Below are positions 33,482-44,048 of a DNA stretch of 64,000 nt, one piece after another (the stretch's first letter is position 1; each line of letters opens with the position of its first letter). Made by a program: the position numbers and the translations under genes. Below the pieces are notes generated by a model. It was given only the letters and a program-made list of their open reading frames with translations. It did not search any database and was not told the DNA's origin. This stretch comes from Cannabis sativa (lineage: Eukaryota; Streptophyta; Magnoliopsida; Rosales; Cannabaceae), in NCBI RefSeq assembly GCF_029168945.1, contig NC_083608.1, positions 22,958,136-23,022,135 on the forward strand, in the 5' to 3' direction.

Positions 33482-34114
33482 GAATATTGTGATATATTTA
33501 TCATAATAATTTTTTCTTGTATTCAAAATTTTACAACCTAAATTATATTATATATATATTAGTTAGAAATAATTTTTAGTTTACATTATTTTACGTAAAG
33601 TAATAAAATTATATTTACTTGAAATAATTTTAAACAAAATAAAATATAAATATTTATCTTCATTAGTTGTAATGTTGTCATTAAATATTGGATATTCTCG
33701 ATTTTAATAATTTTTCTTACTCCAACTAATGCTGAAGATACTGATGGATATGTACGACTTTTTTAAATATATTTTTTATTTTTAATTTATTCTTATCTAC
33801 CCTGAGAAATGTTAAAATAATATATTGTTATAATTAATTTTTTTTGTAATTTTTTTTAATCTTCATTTATTCTATAATATATAAGTAATTATATTTATTT
33901 AAGAAATTACTATTTTCTCATTGTTGTTGTTTGTTGTAGTTAAAGATTGATTTAAAGTTAGTCATTTTTGTCGTTGACAAAGTTAAGCCTAAACATAAAA
34001 TTAATAAATTAGATGAAGAAATTATTATCTTTAAAAATTAACGGTATACATGTATGAATATATATATATATATATATTAAAATATAGTGGATTGTAGTAA
34101 TATACTATAAATTA
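33482..34114. other. AT-rich spacer, no gene seen
   Basis: AT-rich sequence with a (TA)n run near 34060-34078. No reading frame, TIR or LTR is recognised. Confidence 0.5.
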
Positions 34115-34116
34115 CA

Positions 34117-34167
34117 CTATTTACGTCGGTCAACGCCACTGTTCATTTCGTTGACCGACGTAAATAG
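34117..34167. repeat. Perfect 19-bp hairpin at the transposon left end
   Basis: CTATTTACGTCGGTCAACG is followed after a 13-nt loop by its exact reverse complement. It lies at the left terminus of the probable CACTA element and includes the CGTCGG subterminal motif. Confidence 0.9.
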
Positions 34168-34379
34168 TCAGCTATGTATTTATGCTACTGTTTTAAACTG
34201 ACGCTAAAAAAATATTATTTGCGTCTGTTACTAATTAGACAGTAATGAAAAAACCGACGGGAAAAGTAAAATATTAAAAATTTTAATTGATTTGTTGTGT
34301 CGGTTTAGAAAGGTTGAATATGACTATATAGTCAGTTATAAAAACTCACAAAAATGGTTTCAAGTTCTTTAAACGGACG

Positions 34380-34915
34380 CTAGCTGAATCCCTATTTCCT
34401 CTAAACCCAAATCGAGAAATAAGCAGACTATTCATTCTCTTCTCCAAATCAGAAATTAGGGTATAGCTCTGGCAATATTCAACCCCCATCGCTCCCCTAT
34501 CACCCACGATTCCCTCTCTCTGTGTTCCTCTCACCTGCAGTCCATCTCTCTCGGCGATCAGCACGGTACAACTCCTTTCTCTCTCCATAGTCGGCACCAC
34601 AAAGGTTCAACATCTTCTCTCCTCTTCCTAAACCTTTAAAATATAGAAGGTTTGATTATTTCTTTCCTTTAATCTCTTTTGTGTTTTACCCTCTGTAATA
34701 CATTATTGGGTTTCATCTATGTGGTTCATTTTTCTTCTCATTGTTGGGTTTCATCTATGTGGTTTTATATGTCTGCTTGCTTCAGACCAACTTTAAGGAT
34801 TCCTTCTCCATCGTTGAAGAAATAAACGATAAGAAGTACCATGGTTAGGGTGGGTGGAATTGGCTGTGAGGTTCTTAAGACTCTTGCTTTCTCTGGCTTC
34901 CAAGGCATTCATATT
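34380..34915 (+). pseudogene. SUMO-activating enzyme subunit 2 (SAE2/UBA2)-like captured fragment
   Basis: Residues MVRVGGIGCEVLKTLAFSGF, then QGIHI, are encoded at 34841-34915. They match the N-terminal nucleotide-binding motif of SAE2/UBA2, the E1 subunit that adenylates SUMO; the family reads [20 protein letters not shown] there. The exon is followed directly by a GTGAGT splice donor, so genomic rather than processed DNA was captured. Bases just upstream (ATAAACGATAAGAAGTACC) still resemble the coding sequence before this motif, with small deletions. The GxGxxG loop is damaged (G to R, A to V). The CT-rich stretch from 34380 may be the captured 5' untranslated region. No later exon is recognised. 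Confidence 0.6.
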
Positions 34916-36080
34916 GTGAGTTTCTTTATTTTCTTAATTTTTTTGTTGGAGGGCAATTTGATTTTTTTTTCTTTTTTTGCTTGTGCGACTGACTCTATTG
35001 GGTTTAGGGTTTTATTTGAATTTTAATTTAATCTCTTGATTGATTCAAGTTCCCCTTTACGGTTTCGGTAGTTTTTAATTATCCTTATTATTATTTTTTA
35101 GAATTTTTTTTGACCTAATCTTACTGTTAATGTTTATTTTCTTACTGAAATTGGTAATTTTTATTTTTCAATTGGGTTTGATAGCTCATGTATCATATCC
35201 TGATAAAATTCTAGGTTCTCTTCGAATGAGCAAGGTGAATTTTGTTGAGTTTGTCACTGAACAAGTTCTTCAATTTTTTCTAAAAAATATTTCATCAATG
35301 GATAATACATAGTGTTTGGGACCTCTATCTTGTCATTTTCTTGTAATTCTATCTCAAAAATGGGTGTCCACCAGCAAAGGAACTAGAGCAATAATGTTTT
35401 TTCTAGGATTGATGAATTCTCTAAGAATCATCAAGGTGGATTACAATTGCATTGTGGGATATTCATTTGATCTGTTTCTCTGTTATTCTTTATTTTATTT
35501 TTTTTGTTATTTGTACCTCTTTGGTAGAAAAATAGAAAATAGAAACACTGAACTTTGTTGTTTGTAATTTGTACAGAATTTATATCGCTAATTAAGAGCA
35601 TATGCAAGATTCTACATTTTTCAGATTGAACAAGTAAGTGCTTGAGTACTGTTTCATATTGTTCTACTCATTTGCATAATTATCTCAGGGATGGGTTGAT
35701 AGCAATATGCTGATAATGATATTGAGACTCAAAATTTTATAACCTTTGAAGCAGCAGGATTGTAAATATATTTCTCAAGTTTGTTTTACAAATTTATTAA
35801 TGTCTTTAGCACATACTATTTCTTTTTTGTTGGTGCTTGTCCTATTGTAAATATATGATCCTCTCATTGGTTGTACTCACTTGGGCTTACTTCTTATTAT
35901 GTCTTATATTTCTGATGTTGTTTCAAGTAAACGTTCGGGTATTTCATATTTTTTTATTATTGAATTTATTTTTTCTTTGTTCAATAAATAAATAGTTTGT
36001 TTCTTTCCCTTAATTAATTTAATAGTTGGTTGTATTAAGATTGTAGTAAGCTGAGTTAATTTTATTTTGTTTTAATTTGA
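34916..36080. other. Intron-like T-rich sequence inside the transposon
   Basis: T-rich sequence with ordinary AT composition and no recognised exon. It could be intron captured together with the SAE2-like exon. A CAG|AT...GTAAGT pair around 35623-35638 looks like a tiny exon but encodes nothing identifiable. Confidence 0.35.
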
Positions 36081-36128
36081 TTTTTTTTTTTTTTTTGAGT
36101 TAAAGTGTAAAGCTTTATTCAAACACTT

Positions 36129-39100
36129 TCATTCAGCCATTACAATAGAGTTGAACTCAGCAGAAACATTATGCTGATTAAAAATACAATCTGACGAAAA
36201 ACAAGACTCTCTAGCAAGACAATGAGCAGCCCTATTTGCAGATCGCTTAACAAATTTTAAAGACACATTAAGTAAAGAAGACAGTAAAGTCCTACAATCT
36301 CCCACAAGCAAACCAAACTGAGACGGCATTGAAAAAGCGCTATTGATAGCTTGAACCACAACCAGTGCATCAGTTTCAATCACCACATTGGACCATTGTT
36401 TTCTCTCTATCCAGCTCAAGGCCTCCTTTATGCCAATTATCTCAGCTATAACAGGTTTAACCACCCCTAGCCTTGATGCAGAAATAGCTTCAAGAAGGAG
36501 ACCCTTCGAGTCACGGGCCACACACCCAAAGCCAAATTTGTTTTGATTCTGAAAAATAGCCCCATCAACATTTATCTTGACCATATGATCTATTGGTTTC
36601 CTCCACTGCTCATCAACATTATTAATATTATCAATTAATAATGCACCCGTTTTCTGAGATTGAGCAGAAAGATATTGGTCAAGCAACACTCTAGCCGATC
36701 GGACTACGTCCATAGCAGAACAAACTTTTTTATTCCATAGCAGTTCATTACGGGCAGACCATATTCGCCAACTAACAACCGCTGCCTCCTTCACCACGGC
36801 TGTAGAAGCTGTTCTTGAGAGATCAGAAAACCACGAATTGAAGTCTGCAATAACAGCACCAGCAGACACGCTGGAAACGCACCAGCAAGACTTAGCAAAA
36901 CGGCATTCGATTAGCACATGGTTAATGGTTTCGAATGCCGAGTTACAAAATGGGCAGTATAAATCAACATTTACATTTTTAGTGCCAAGTTGAACCTTAG
37001 TAGGGAGGCAACCCACAAGAACTCGCCAAAGAAAATGTTGAACCTTCGGGGGAATGTCCAGCTGCCACAAAAACTTAAATAGCAGTTGATCATGAGCAGC
37101 AGCAGCTACACGAGAAGCCTGCTGCAGCAACCAATATGCACTTTTCACAGTGTAAAAACCACTATTTTCTTCACTCCAATGCCACTTATCAGTAGTGGCA
37201 TGATCACTCAACTGGATGGACAAAATCAAGTTCTTATCCCTCTCGGTAAACAAGTCAGTAAGAATATCACTATCCCAGCTTTTAGAATATTCAGAGAACA
37301 AGCTTGAGACATTGTGATTTAACAAACCTGGATGATCAGACACAACATAGGGATTAGATGGATCGGGAAGCCAAGGGTCTAAGAGTATGCTTACAGTAGA
37401 ACCATTCCCAATCGACTTCCTTGCACCAGCTCGAACCAGTCCTTGAGCTTCCAAAATGCTCTTCCAAATAAAGCTTGGGTTTTGTCCCAAAGTAGCAGTA
37501 AGAAAACTACCCGAGGGATAATACCGAGCTTTATAAATCTTGCTTACTAAAGAGTCTTCATTAGTCAAAAGCCGCCACCCTTGTTTACCAAGGAAGGCAA
37601 GATTATAGTCCCGAAGATCTCTAAATCCCATACCACCATCGTTCTTATGTCTACTCAACCTTTTCCAACTCATCCAGCTCACTCCTTTAGTCCCCGCTTG
37701 TGACTGGGACTTCCACCAAAACTTTGCCATCAACCCTTCAAGGTTAGAGCAAATCTCCTTCGTTAACAAGAACACACTCATGGCGTAACAAGGCAATGCC
37801 TGAGCGACAGATTTCAGTAAAACTTCCTTGCCTGCTTTCGATAGAAACCGACTCTCCCAAGTGAAAATCTTCTTCTTCATCTTCTCTTGTAAAAAACCAA
37901 GAATAGCTTTCTTATTTCGACCCAGAATACATGGTAAGCCAAGATAGAAACTATCATCCCCAGCCTCAACCATTCCCATGAACTGACACAAGCTAGATCG
38001 AGTTTCAACAGAACAATTCTTACTAAAAAAGACTGAAGACTTAGAGTAATTCACCTGTTGGCCCGACGCTTGCTCATAAATTCGAAGAAGGTGCATCACA
38101 TGTGTGGCTTCACTCACATTTGCTTTACAGTACACATAGCTATCATCAGCAAATAGCATATGAGAAACCCGAGGAGCACTCCTAGCCACTTTACAACCGG
38201 TCAACCATCTACGTTGCTCATACAGAGTTAACAACGAAGAAAGACCTTCAGCACATACCAAAAACAAGTACGGAGATATGGGATCTCCTTGACGTATCCC
38301 ACGGCCTGGTACAATCGGACCCATAGTCTTCCCACCATAAGTAACATTGTAACGCACAGTCGACACACAATACATTATGAGAGCAACGAATCTTGGGTTG
38401 AAACCCATTTGAACCAACATAGCCTCAAGAAAAGCCCAACCAACCCTGTCATACGCTTTACTCATATCAAGTTTAACCGCCATAAAACCATCCTTCCCCA
38501 TCCGTTTTCGTTTCATGTAATGCATAACCTCATAGGAGATCATGATATTATCAGAAATTAAACGACCCGGCAAAAACGCACTTTGATTAGTAGAGATAAC
38601 TGATGGCAAGACAGATTTCATCCTATTAGCAATCACTTTAGAAATGACCTTGTAAAGGACATTACAAAGTGATATGGGCCTAAGATCACCCATTTGCTCA
38701 GGAATTTTCTTTTTTGGAATAAGAACAATATTAGTTTCATTCAAAGGAGAAGGAAACTCACCCGTAGCAAAGAAACCTTGAACCACCCGAACCACATCAT
38801 CACCTACCAAATGCCAAAATTTTTGATAGAATCCTGGTGTCATTCCATCTGGACCGGGAGCCTTATCAGGATGCATTTGAAATAAAGCTTTCTTGATTTC
38901 CACATGAGTAACTTCCTCTAGTAACAAAGCATTTTGGTCTTCGGTAACCAAATGAGGGACACATGTAATGACCGAAGAAAAATCATTAGCTGAATCTTGA
39001 AACAGCTGCTGAAAATAATTCACTACAGTAGTGGGAAGACCGGTTTCCCATCCCACCCACTCTCCATCAACATTTTTCAGACGCTGAATCACATTGGCCC

Positions 39101-40193
39101 GTCTTCTAGATGTTGCTTTGGCATGAAAGTACTTTGAATTACGATCACCTTCCCTCAACCATAACTGTTTACTCCTTTGCTTCCAGAAAACCTCCCGTTG
39201 CAAATAGAGATTATTTAATTGACACTCAGCCTCTTTATAACAAGCAATGGAATTTGGATCCCTTCCTCTCTTCCATTTCTTAATCTCAACCTTACAAGCT
39301 TTGATCCTCTTCCCAAAGTTACCTGTGTAGTCTTTCCCCCATTCTAACAAAGCACTACCACAAGCTTTTATTTTTTCTGTGATTGGAAGGCCATGGGACA
39401 GCTCCCAATTATCTTCAACAACTTGAAAGCAAATAGGTTCTTTCAACCACGAATTTTCGAACCTAAAGATGCGTTTAGGTACATGTATTGGCTCAGAAAC
39501 TGGAACTAGATGTAATGGGCAGTGATCTGAAGTAGACACTTCAAGGTTATATAACTTAGCCAAAGGAAATTTACTAAGCCAACCTTGAGATACAACAGCT
39601 CTGTCAAGTCTAGCTTCCACCCAAGAATCCGTCCCTTTACCACGTTCCCATGTATAAGGATACCCATTCAACTCCATATCATACAACCCACATTCATCCA
39701 AAGTATCACAAAAACCCTCAATCAACCAATTCGGATAAAGATTACCTCCATGTTTATCTTGCTGAGAAGTGACATTGTTCATATCACCCACTATACACCA
39801 CGGCAAGTTGTTGTCCCTCTTCAAAGTCCGAATTAAATCCCAAGTACGCTTTCTCAAGCTTCGATTAGGTTCGCCATAAAGTCCAGTCAATCTCCACTCC
39901 CCATAGTCACGGTTTTGGACAGAAACATCAATGTAGTTAGAGCCAAAATGTAACAGTTGAATCTCCTCAGCATCCCGCCAAAGTAAAGCCACCCCCCCAC
40001 TCTTACCTTGAGCATCCACACTAAAAGCACCTTCGAACCCAATAGACAGTCTAAGCTTCTCAATCGCCTCCTTCTTAGCCAACGTCTCACAAAGAAACAA
40101 TACAATGGGCTTCTTTTGGATAACAATATCCTTTATGAATTGGATAGTCCATGGGTTCCCAAGCCCATGGCAATTCCAAGCAATTAGACTCAT
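36129..40193 (-). CDS. LINE ORF2: endonuclease, reverse transcriptase, zf-RVT, RNase H
   Basis: This 1354-residue frame nicks target DNA and reverse-transcribes the element RNA from the nick. The N-terminal apurinic-type endonuclease (about residues 1-230) shows WNCHGLG, FLCET, IVGDMNN, ARLDRAV and TSDHCPL. RT (about 440-720) shows HPDKAPGPDGMTPGFYQKFW, DLRPISLCNVLYKVISKVI, KLDMSKAYDRV, RQGDPISPYLF and the catalytic MLFADDSYVYC. A zf-RVT domain (about 1075-1150) has WQLDIPPKVQHFLWR and CPFC. The C-terminal RNase H-like domain has KINVDGAIF, IAEIIGIKEAL and IETDALVVVQAI. Its ATG overlaps the ORF1 stop as ATGA, suggesting coupled re-initiation. Confidence 0.92.
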   Translation of the reverse strand: MSLIAWNCHGLGNPWTIQFIKDIVIQKKPIVLFLCETLAKKEAIEKLRLSIGFEGAFSVDAQGKSGGVALLWRDAEEIQLLHFGSNYIDVSVQNRDYGEWRLTGLYGEPNRSLRKRTWDLIRTLKRDNNLPWCIVGDMNNVTSQQDKHGGNLYPNWLIEGFCDTLDECGLYDMELNGYPYTWERGKGTDSWVEARLDRAVVSQGWLSKFPLAKLYNLEVSTSDHCPLHLVPVSEPIHVPKRIFRFENSWLKEPICFQVVEDNWELSHGLPITEKIKACGSALLEWGKDYTGNFGKRIKACKVEIKKWKRGRDPNSIACYKEAECQLNNLYLQREVFWKQRSKQLWLREGDRNSKYFHAKATSRRRANVIQRLKNVDGEWVGWETGLPTTVVNYFQQLFQDSANDFSSVITCVPHLVTEDQNALLLEEVTHVEIKKALFQMHPDKAPGPDGMTPGFYQKFWHLVGDDVVRVVQGFFATGEFPSPLNETNIVLIPKKKIPEQMGDLRPISLCNVLYKVISKVIANRMKSVLPSVISTNQSAFLPGRLISDNIMISYEVMHYMKRKRMGKDGFMAVKLDMSKAYDRVGWAFLEAMLVQMGFNPRFVALIMYCVSTVRYNVTYGGKTMGPIVPGRGIRQGDPISPYLFLVCAEGLSSLLTLYEQRRWLTGCKVARSAPRVSHMLFADDSYVYCKANVSEATHVMHLLRIYEQASGQQVNYSKSSVFFSKNCSVETRSSLCQFMGMVEAGDDSFYLGLPCILGRNKKAILGFLQEKMKKKIFTWESRFLSKAGKEVLLKSVAQALPCYAMSVFLLTKEICSNLEGLMAKFWWKSQSQAGTKGVSWMSWKRLSRHKNDGGMGFRDLRDYNLAFLGKQGWRLLTNEDSLVSKIYKARYYPSGSFLTATLGQNPSFIWKSILEAQGLVRAGARKSIGNGSTVSILLDPWLPDPSNPYVVSDHPGLLNHNVSSLFSEYSKSWDSDILTDLFTERDKNLILSIQLSDHATTDKWHWSEENSGFYTVKSAYWLLQQASRVAAAAHDQLLFKFLWQLDIPPKVQHFLWRVLVGCLPTKVQLGTKNVNVDLYCPFCNSAFETINHVLIECRFAKSCWCVSSVSAGAVIADFNSWFSDLSRTASTAVVKEAAVVSWRIWSARNELLWNKKVCSAMDVVRSARVLLDQYLSAQSQKTGALLIDNINNVDEQWRKPIDHMVKINVDGAIFQNQNKFGFGCVARDSKGLLLEAISASRLGVVKPVIAEIIGIKEALSWIERKQWSNVVIETDALVVVQAINSAFSMPSQFGLLVGDCRTLLSSLLNVSLKFVKRSANRAAHCLARESCFSSDCIFNQHNVSAEFNSIVMAE

Positions 40194-41398
40194 AATGTTG
40201 GGTGGGCTTGGGAACCAAGACCCACCTTTGATAAGTTTTTTGGCCCAACACCAATATCCTCTTCCTTATCCATCATCATACACTCATCAGATGCCACTTC
40301 ATCATTCTCACCACAATCCCCACCCTCCATACGCCTCCTTTTAGAATCAAGGATAATTTTGGAAACCATATCCCCATCATTTAATTGGTCAACAATCTTC
40401 AAAGGACTCTCTTTCCCATTTCGTGTACCAGGTACAGAAACACTATTGGTATTCAAAATCTTACCTTTTTTAGCACCATCAGAATGAATCTGATTGCCTT
40501 GACAAGTGGGATCTAATTCCACGATTTTTGCCACCATTCCAGCCCCATCCTCCCCATCCAAAGACCGATCAGCCCCACCCTCCACCGCCTGGTTTTGTTC
40601 CATGCCGGACCGTAACCACTGAGCTCCAATCTGGTGATGTCGTCGTCTCAACTGCGCCTTCATTCCAATGCCATAAGGTTTGACAATTTGATCTATATCC
40701 TGATCAAATCTTTTAGCACAAAAACGTTCGGAATGTCCTATAATGCCACAAATAAAACAAAATGTTGGGAGATGTTCATATTGAAACATAGCCCAAATCC
40801 ATTCTCCATTCTCTTTGCACAGCTTCATACGTCGTTTAAGAGGTTTCTCAATGTCCACCGTCACACGAACACGCAAATAGTCCCTCCAAACACCAATAAA
40901 GTTCTTCGGATCCGATTTAACATAAGTACCGATATAACCACCCGCACTACGTACCACTTTATCCATCATAAATCCTGTTTTAAGATTGTGTATTTGCACC
41001 CACATATCAAGCTTGTGGAGATGAATCATTCTAGGATTTTCACCACTTTTCAATCGGTGAAAGATCAGAGGAACTCTATTAAAAGTCCATGGGCTTCCAT
41101 CTATAACCATTTGTATATCAATCTCATGATAGAATTGGAAGAGAAATAGATTAGCTTCCAACTCTTTGATGTACACTCCTTTCCCTGGCTGCCATAAGGA
41201 TGCCATCAAGTGCCTCATGGCATCAAAGTCAATGGATCTACCCGTGAGAAATCTTCCTACAAGGCACCATCGATCGTCGAAGACTTGTTCATCACCATCA
41301 GCATCTCCTTCAATAAGAACACCCTCTTCCTCATCATCAATCTGAACATTCTCATACTGCTCGGCAAGATCACCAACGGCATTACTACTCGAGGCCAT
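40190..41398 (-). CDS. LINE ORF1 (DUF4283-like, CCHC zinc knuckle)
   Basis: This is the nucleic-acid-binding partner protein of the LINE, 402 residues from the preferred ATG (MASSSNAVGDL). That start aligns with the ORF1 start of the other LINE; the frame extends upstream without a better start. The DUF4283-like region covers about residues 35-175 (FDDRWCLVGRFLTGR, SLWQPGKGVYIKELEANL, GSPWTFNRVPLIFHRL). WRDYLRVRVTVDIEKPLKRR and a CX2CX4HX4C knuckle, CFICGIIGHSERFC, follow. The C-terminal third is low-complexity, rich in Gly, Asp and Lys. The stop codon overlaps the ORF2 start by ATGA. Confidence 0.88.
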   Translation of the reverse strand: MASSSNAVGDLAEQYENVQIDDEEEGVLIEGDADGDEQVFDDRWCLVGRFLTGRSIDFDAMRHLMASLWQPGKGVYIKELEANLFLFQFYHEIDIQMVIDGSPWTFNRVPLIFHRLKSGENPRMIHLHKLDMWVQIHNLKTGFMMDKVVRSAGGYIGTYVKSDPKNFIGVWRDYLRVRVTVDIEKPLKRRMKLCKENGEWIWAMFQYEHLPTFCFICGIIGHSERFCAKRFDQDIDQIVKPYGIGMKAQLRRRHHQIGAQWLRSGMEQNQAVEGGADRSLDGEDGAGMVAKIVELDPTCQGNQIHSDGAKKGKILNTNSVSVPGTRNGKESPLKIVDQLNDGDMVSKIILDSKRRRMEGGDCGENDEVASDECMMMDKEEDIGVGPKNLSKVGLGSQAHPTL

Positions 41399-41807
41399 AA
41401 CCAATAAGACAGATCTCAATAAAATACTAGCACACCAAAACAACCTTAAACAAATCAAGAAACAACCTTAAACATGTCAGAGGACAAGACATATAAAAAT
41501 CCTAAAAATTATATAAAAAATAAATATTTTTACTTTAATTTTGTTGAGGTGAAAAATAATTAATTTATTTATTTTTATTTTTGTAATAAACCCGTGAGTG
41601 GGTTTTTAATTTGATTAGTTCAGGGGACTTTGCTTTATTTTAAAGATTTAAAATCTTATATTTGTTTCTAAAAGAAAAAATGAGATATAAATAGAGATTT
41701 TTGTTTCTCTATTCTTTAACTTGAGAGAGATACAACATCAATGAGTCATAGAGCACATGTCATGTGCAAAGGAATATGTCCAATAATAAACAACTTTTTC
41801 TTATTAA

Positions 41808-41921
41808 CCACTTGAGGTTAGCTCAAGTGGTCATAAGTGGGTGTGTGTGTCTTGGAGGTCTTGGGTTTGAGTCCCACGTAAAACATGATTGTAATATATA
41901 AACGTTAAATAAAAAAAAAAA
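41808..41921 (+). mobile_element. tRNA-derived SINE
   Basis: This is a 114-bp element flanked by a perfect 17-bp target duplication, CAACTTTTTCTTATTAA (41791-41807 and 41922-41938). It contains a pol III A box-like GGTTAGCTCAAGTGG (41816-41830) and a B box-like GGTTTGAGTCCC (41864-41875), spaced as in tRNA genes, and ends with an A-run. It begins with a 9-bp inverted repeat, CCACTTGAG / CTCAAGTGG. It would depend on LINE machinery for movement, and an intact LINE lies next to it. Confidence 0.9.
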
Positions 41922-41938
41922 CAACTTTTTCTTATTAA

Positions 41939-43389
41939 TATGCAATGTATGCTTTCCTAAAGATTTTCAACTTTTTTTTTCTTTTTAATTGAGTCATAGG
42001 TATGAATATGCTTACAGTTTACATGGATAAGTGAATGAATAGGGCTCTGTTATTTCAGATTTTATTCCATCAAAGAAGATAACAATAAGCTTGTACAACT
42101 TGAGCTATTTTCTTTACTTTGTTGTTGTTCTTTTTATTTATTTATTTATTATTTTTTTGGTAGAACTTTGTTTTAGACTGTTTTTAATTTTAAAATACAA
42201 TATTTTACTATGTTTTTGAAAGTGAGCTACGCTTCAAGTCAATATGATAAAACTATCCTTGATTTTGGTATAACACGCCTTACATAACTAGGCTTTCATA
42301 GTTTGTAAGAGGTGATGTTTTCTTTTCTTTTGATAAATTATAATTATCATTATTTGTAAACATAATATATATATATATATATCTCAACGCCATTCATTCA
42401 AATTTAAGTATTGATTTTTTTCACATATTTTCACTTGGTTATTATGGATTCTCCAACAATATTAAAAATTCTTTACTTATTTTAGTCCATTTAAAGTTTT
42501 TTGCCACTTTAAACTTTAAATTTTGTAATTCAAGTGCTGGCTGAACTTGTAATAAGTAGGAAAATACATCATCAACATTGCTTAATTTAAAACATTGTTT
42601 ATTAAAATTGTAAGTATCTACCAAAGATAGTTTATAGTCATGAATTAATCAATAAGTCTTGTGAAGTCATAAGAATATCAATAATACTGTTTTATGATAA
42701 ATTGACGTTTTTTTGGAATTGACAAATTCACTAAAATAAATAGTATAGAAACTTTTAAATATGGCCAACCTTTCGTTAGAAATCCTCTTGAAAGTTGAAA
42801 CTGTTTTTTCCTCTTGTATTAGTTATGTTTTGGATGTATTAATAAGTCAAATTGGCTCTTCCAGTAAAAAAGAAAAAAAAAAGTTAAACTGATTGGTTCT
42901 ACTATTTATTCATTTAATTAGCAGGTTGTCATAAAACTGTAAATACTTATCAGTTGTCTTAGTGTGTTTTGGACTTTGTATATTATATTCTTCATGTATA
43001 CTAAAGTATTTTCTACAGTATTGGTATTTATTTATTTTTCTTTTTTTTATCTTGTTTCAGTTTTACTTAATGTTGTAACTTTTTATCACTAATTTTAATT
43101 TACACTTTGTTATGTAGGTTTATTTTCTTGGAATTAACATTTTAATTATGACAATTAATCAAGTTACTATATAATTTTATGTATGAATGTAAAGTTTAGC
43201 TAGTTAATTTTTTACAGATAATTTTTCTAACTTATTTAGTGATTACATGCCTCATTTAATTATAATTTTTTTTTAACTTTTTTTGGATTATGTATTTAGT
43301 TATAGTTAGTTTTATAGTTAATGATTATAGAATCTGAAAATACAGGTAGGAAAAATTGTATGAAAATTTGCAATTTTACCTTACTTACA
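41939..43389. other. AT-rich body of the probable CACTA element
   Basis: No reading frame or gene fragment is recognised. A (TA)n run lies at about 42365-42382. Confidence 0.45.
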
Positions 43390-44048
43390 CCTTTACTTCA
43401 TTTTATAACTGACGCAATAGGTAAAAAAAAAATATTTTACAACCAGTTATGCGTCATTTAAGAACCGACGGTAAAAATAATTTGTGTCGGTTTTGAAATG
43501 GCACAAAGCTTTTTGTGTCAATTTCAAACTGACGCAGTATGTTATAAAGAATATTTTATTTTTTGCGTCGGTTTTAAAGTGAAGAAAATTATTTTTTGCG
43601 TCTTTTTAGAAACGACGCAAATAAAATACTATTTGCGTCTACAGTTTATATGTCGGTTTTATAAACCGACGTAAAATCTTTATATGTCACTAAAAAACCG
43701 ACGAAAATACTCCATTTTGTAGTAGTAATATTTAACAATATTGTAGCTTATCAACTTTATTTCCTTGTAGTAAAGTAAGCATACAATTTTAGTTAAAATT
43801 AGTAAATGAAATAAAAAATACTTTATGTTTAATTGAATATTAAAATAATTAATTTACCTTTTTATCAATAAGAGTTAGATTTTGATATTTTTTACATATT
43901 GTTTAATAATAAATAGTTACAATGAATAAATACCATCTTTATAAAAAATTAATATTTACCAAAATGCTTTTTACTCCTACCCATTCCTATTTTTTATATA
44001 TCATATTTTTAATGTATTTTATTTTTATATTCAACCCCGAAATTAAAA

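Larger units (their letters stand above)
36081..41475 (-). mobile_element. L1-type LINE with intact ORFs
   Basis: This non-LTR retrotransposon on the minus strand has both ORFs open, unlike its relative at 27-32 kb. The 3' end carries AATAAAG and a 16-base A-run (T on the plus strand, 36081-36096). The 5' limit is approximate: a duplicated AACAACCTTAAAC motif lies at 41438-41475. I could not identify a target duplication. Intact ORFs suggest a young insertion, possibly still capable of movement. It inserted into the probable CACTA element. Confidence 0.88.
34115..43724. mobile_element. Probable CACTA-type DNA transposon carrying a gene fragment, hosting a LINE and a SINE
   Basis: The left end reads CACTATTTACGTCGG. 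The right end, read inward from the minus strand, is ACTACAAAATGGAGTATTTT, then CGTCGG. Both subterminal regions are full of short repeats of the type AACCGACGCAAAT or its complement (34121-34310 and 43390-43700), the hallmark arrangement of CACTA elements. The possible 3-bp target sites are TTA and GTA, not a perfect match. No transposase is visible, so it is non-autonomous or decayed. Inside are a fragment resembling SAE2/UBA2, the LINE (36081-41475) and the SINE (41808-41921). Without those two insertions it is about 4.1 kb. The ends are inferred, not proven. Confidence 0.5.

Noticed and set aside
32642..34114. Terminal half of a second LINE after the first
   Set aside because: No ORF2 motifs occur beyond the A-run at 32641; similarity is limited to a short AT-rich repeat.
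41808..41921. True tRNA gene
   Set aside because: A and B boxes are present but no cloverleaf or CCA-proximal stem can be formed; the A-tail and 17-bp target duplication identify a SINE.
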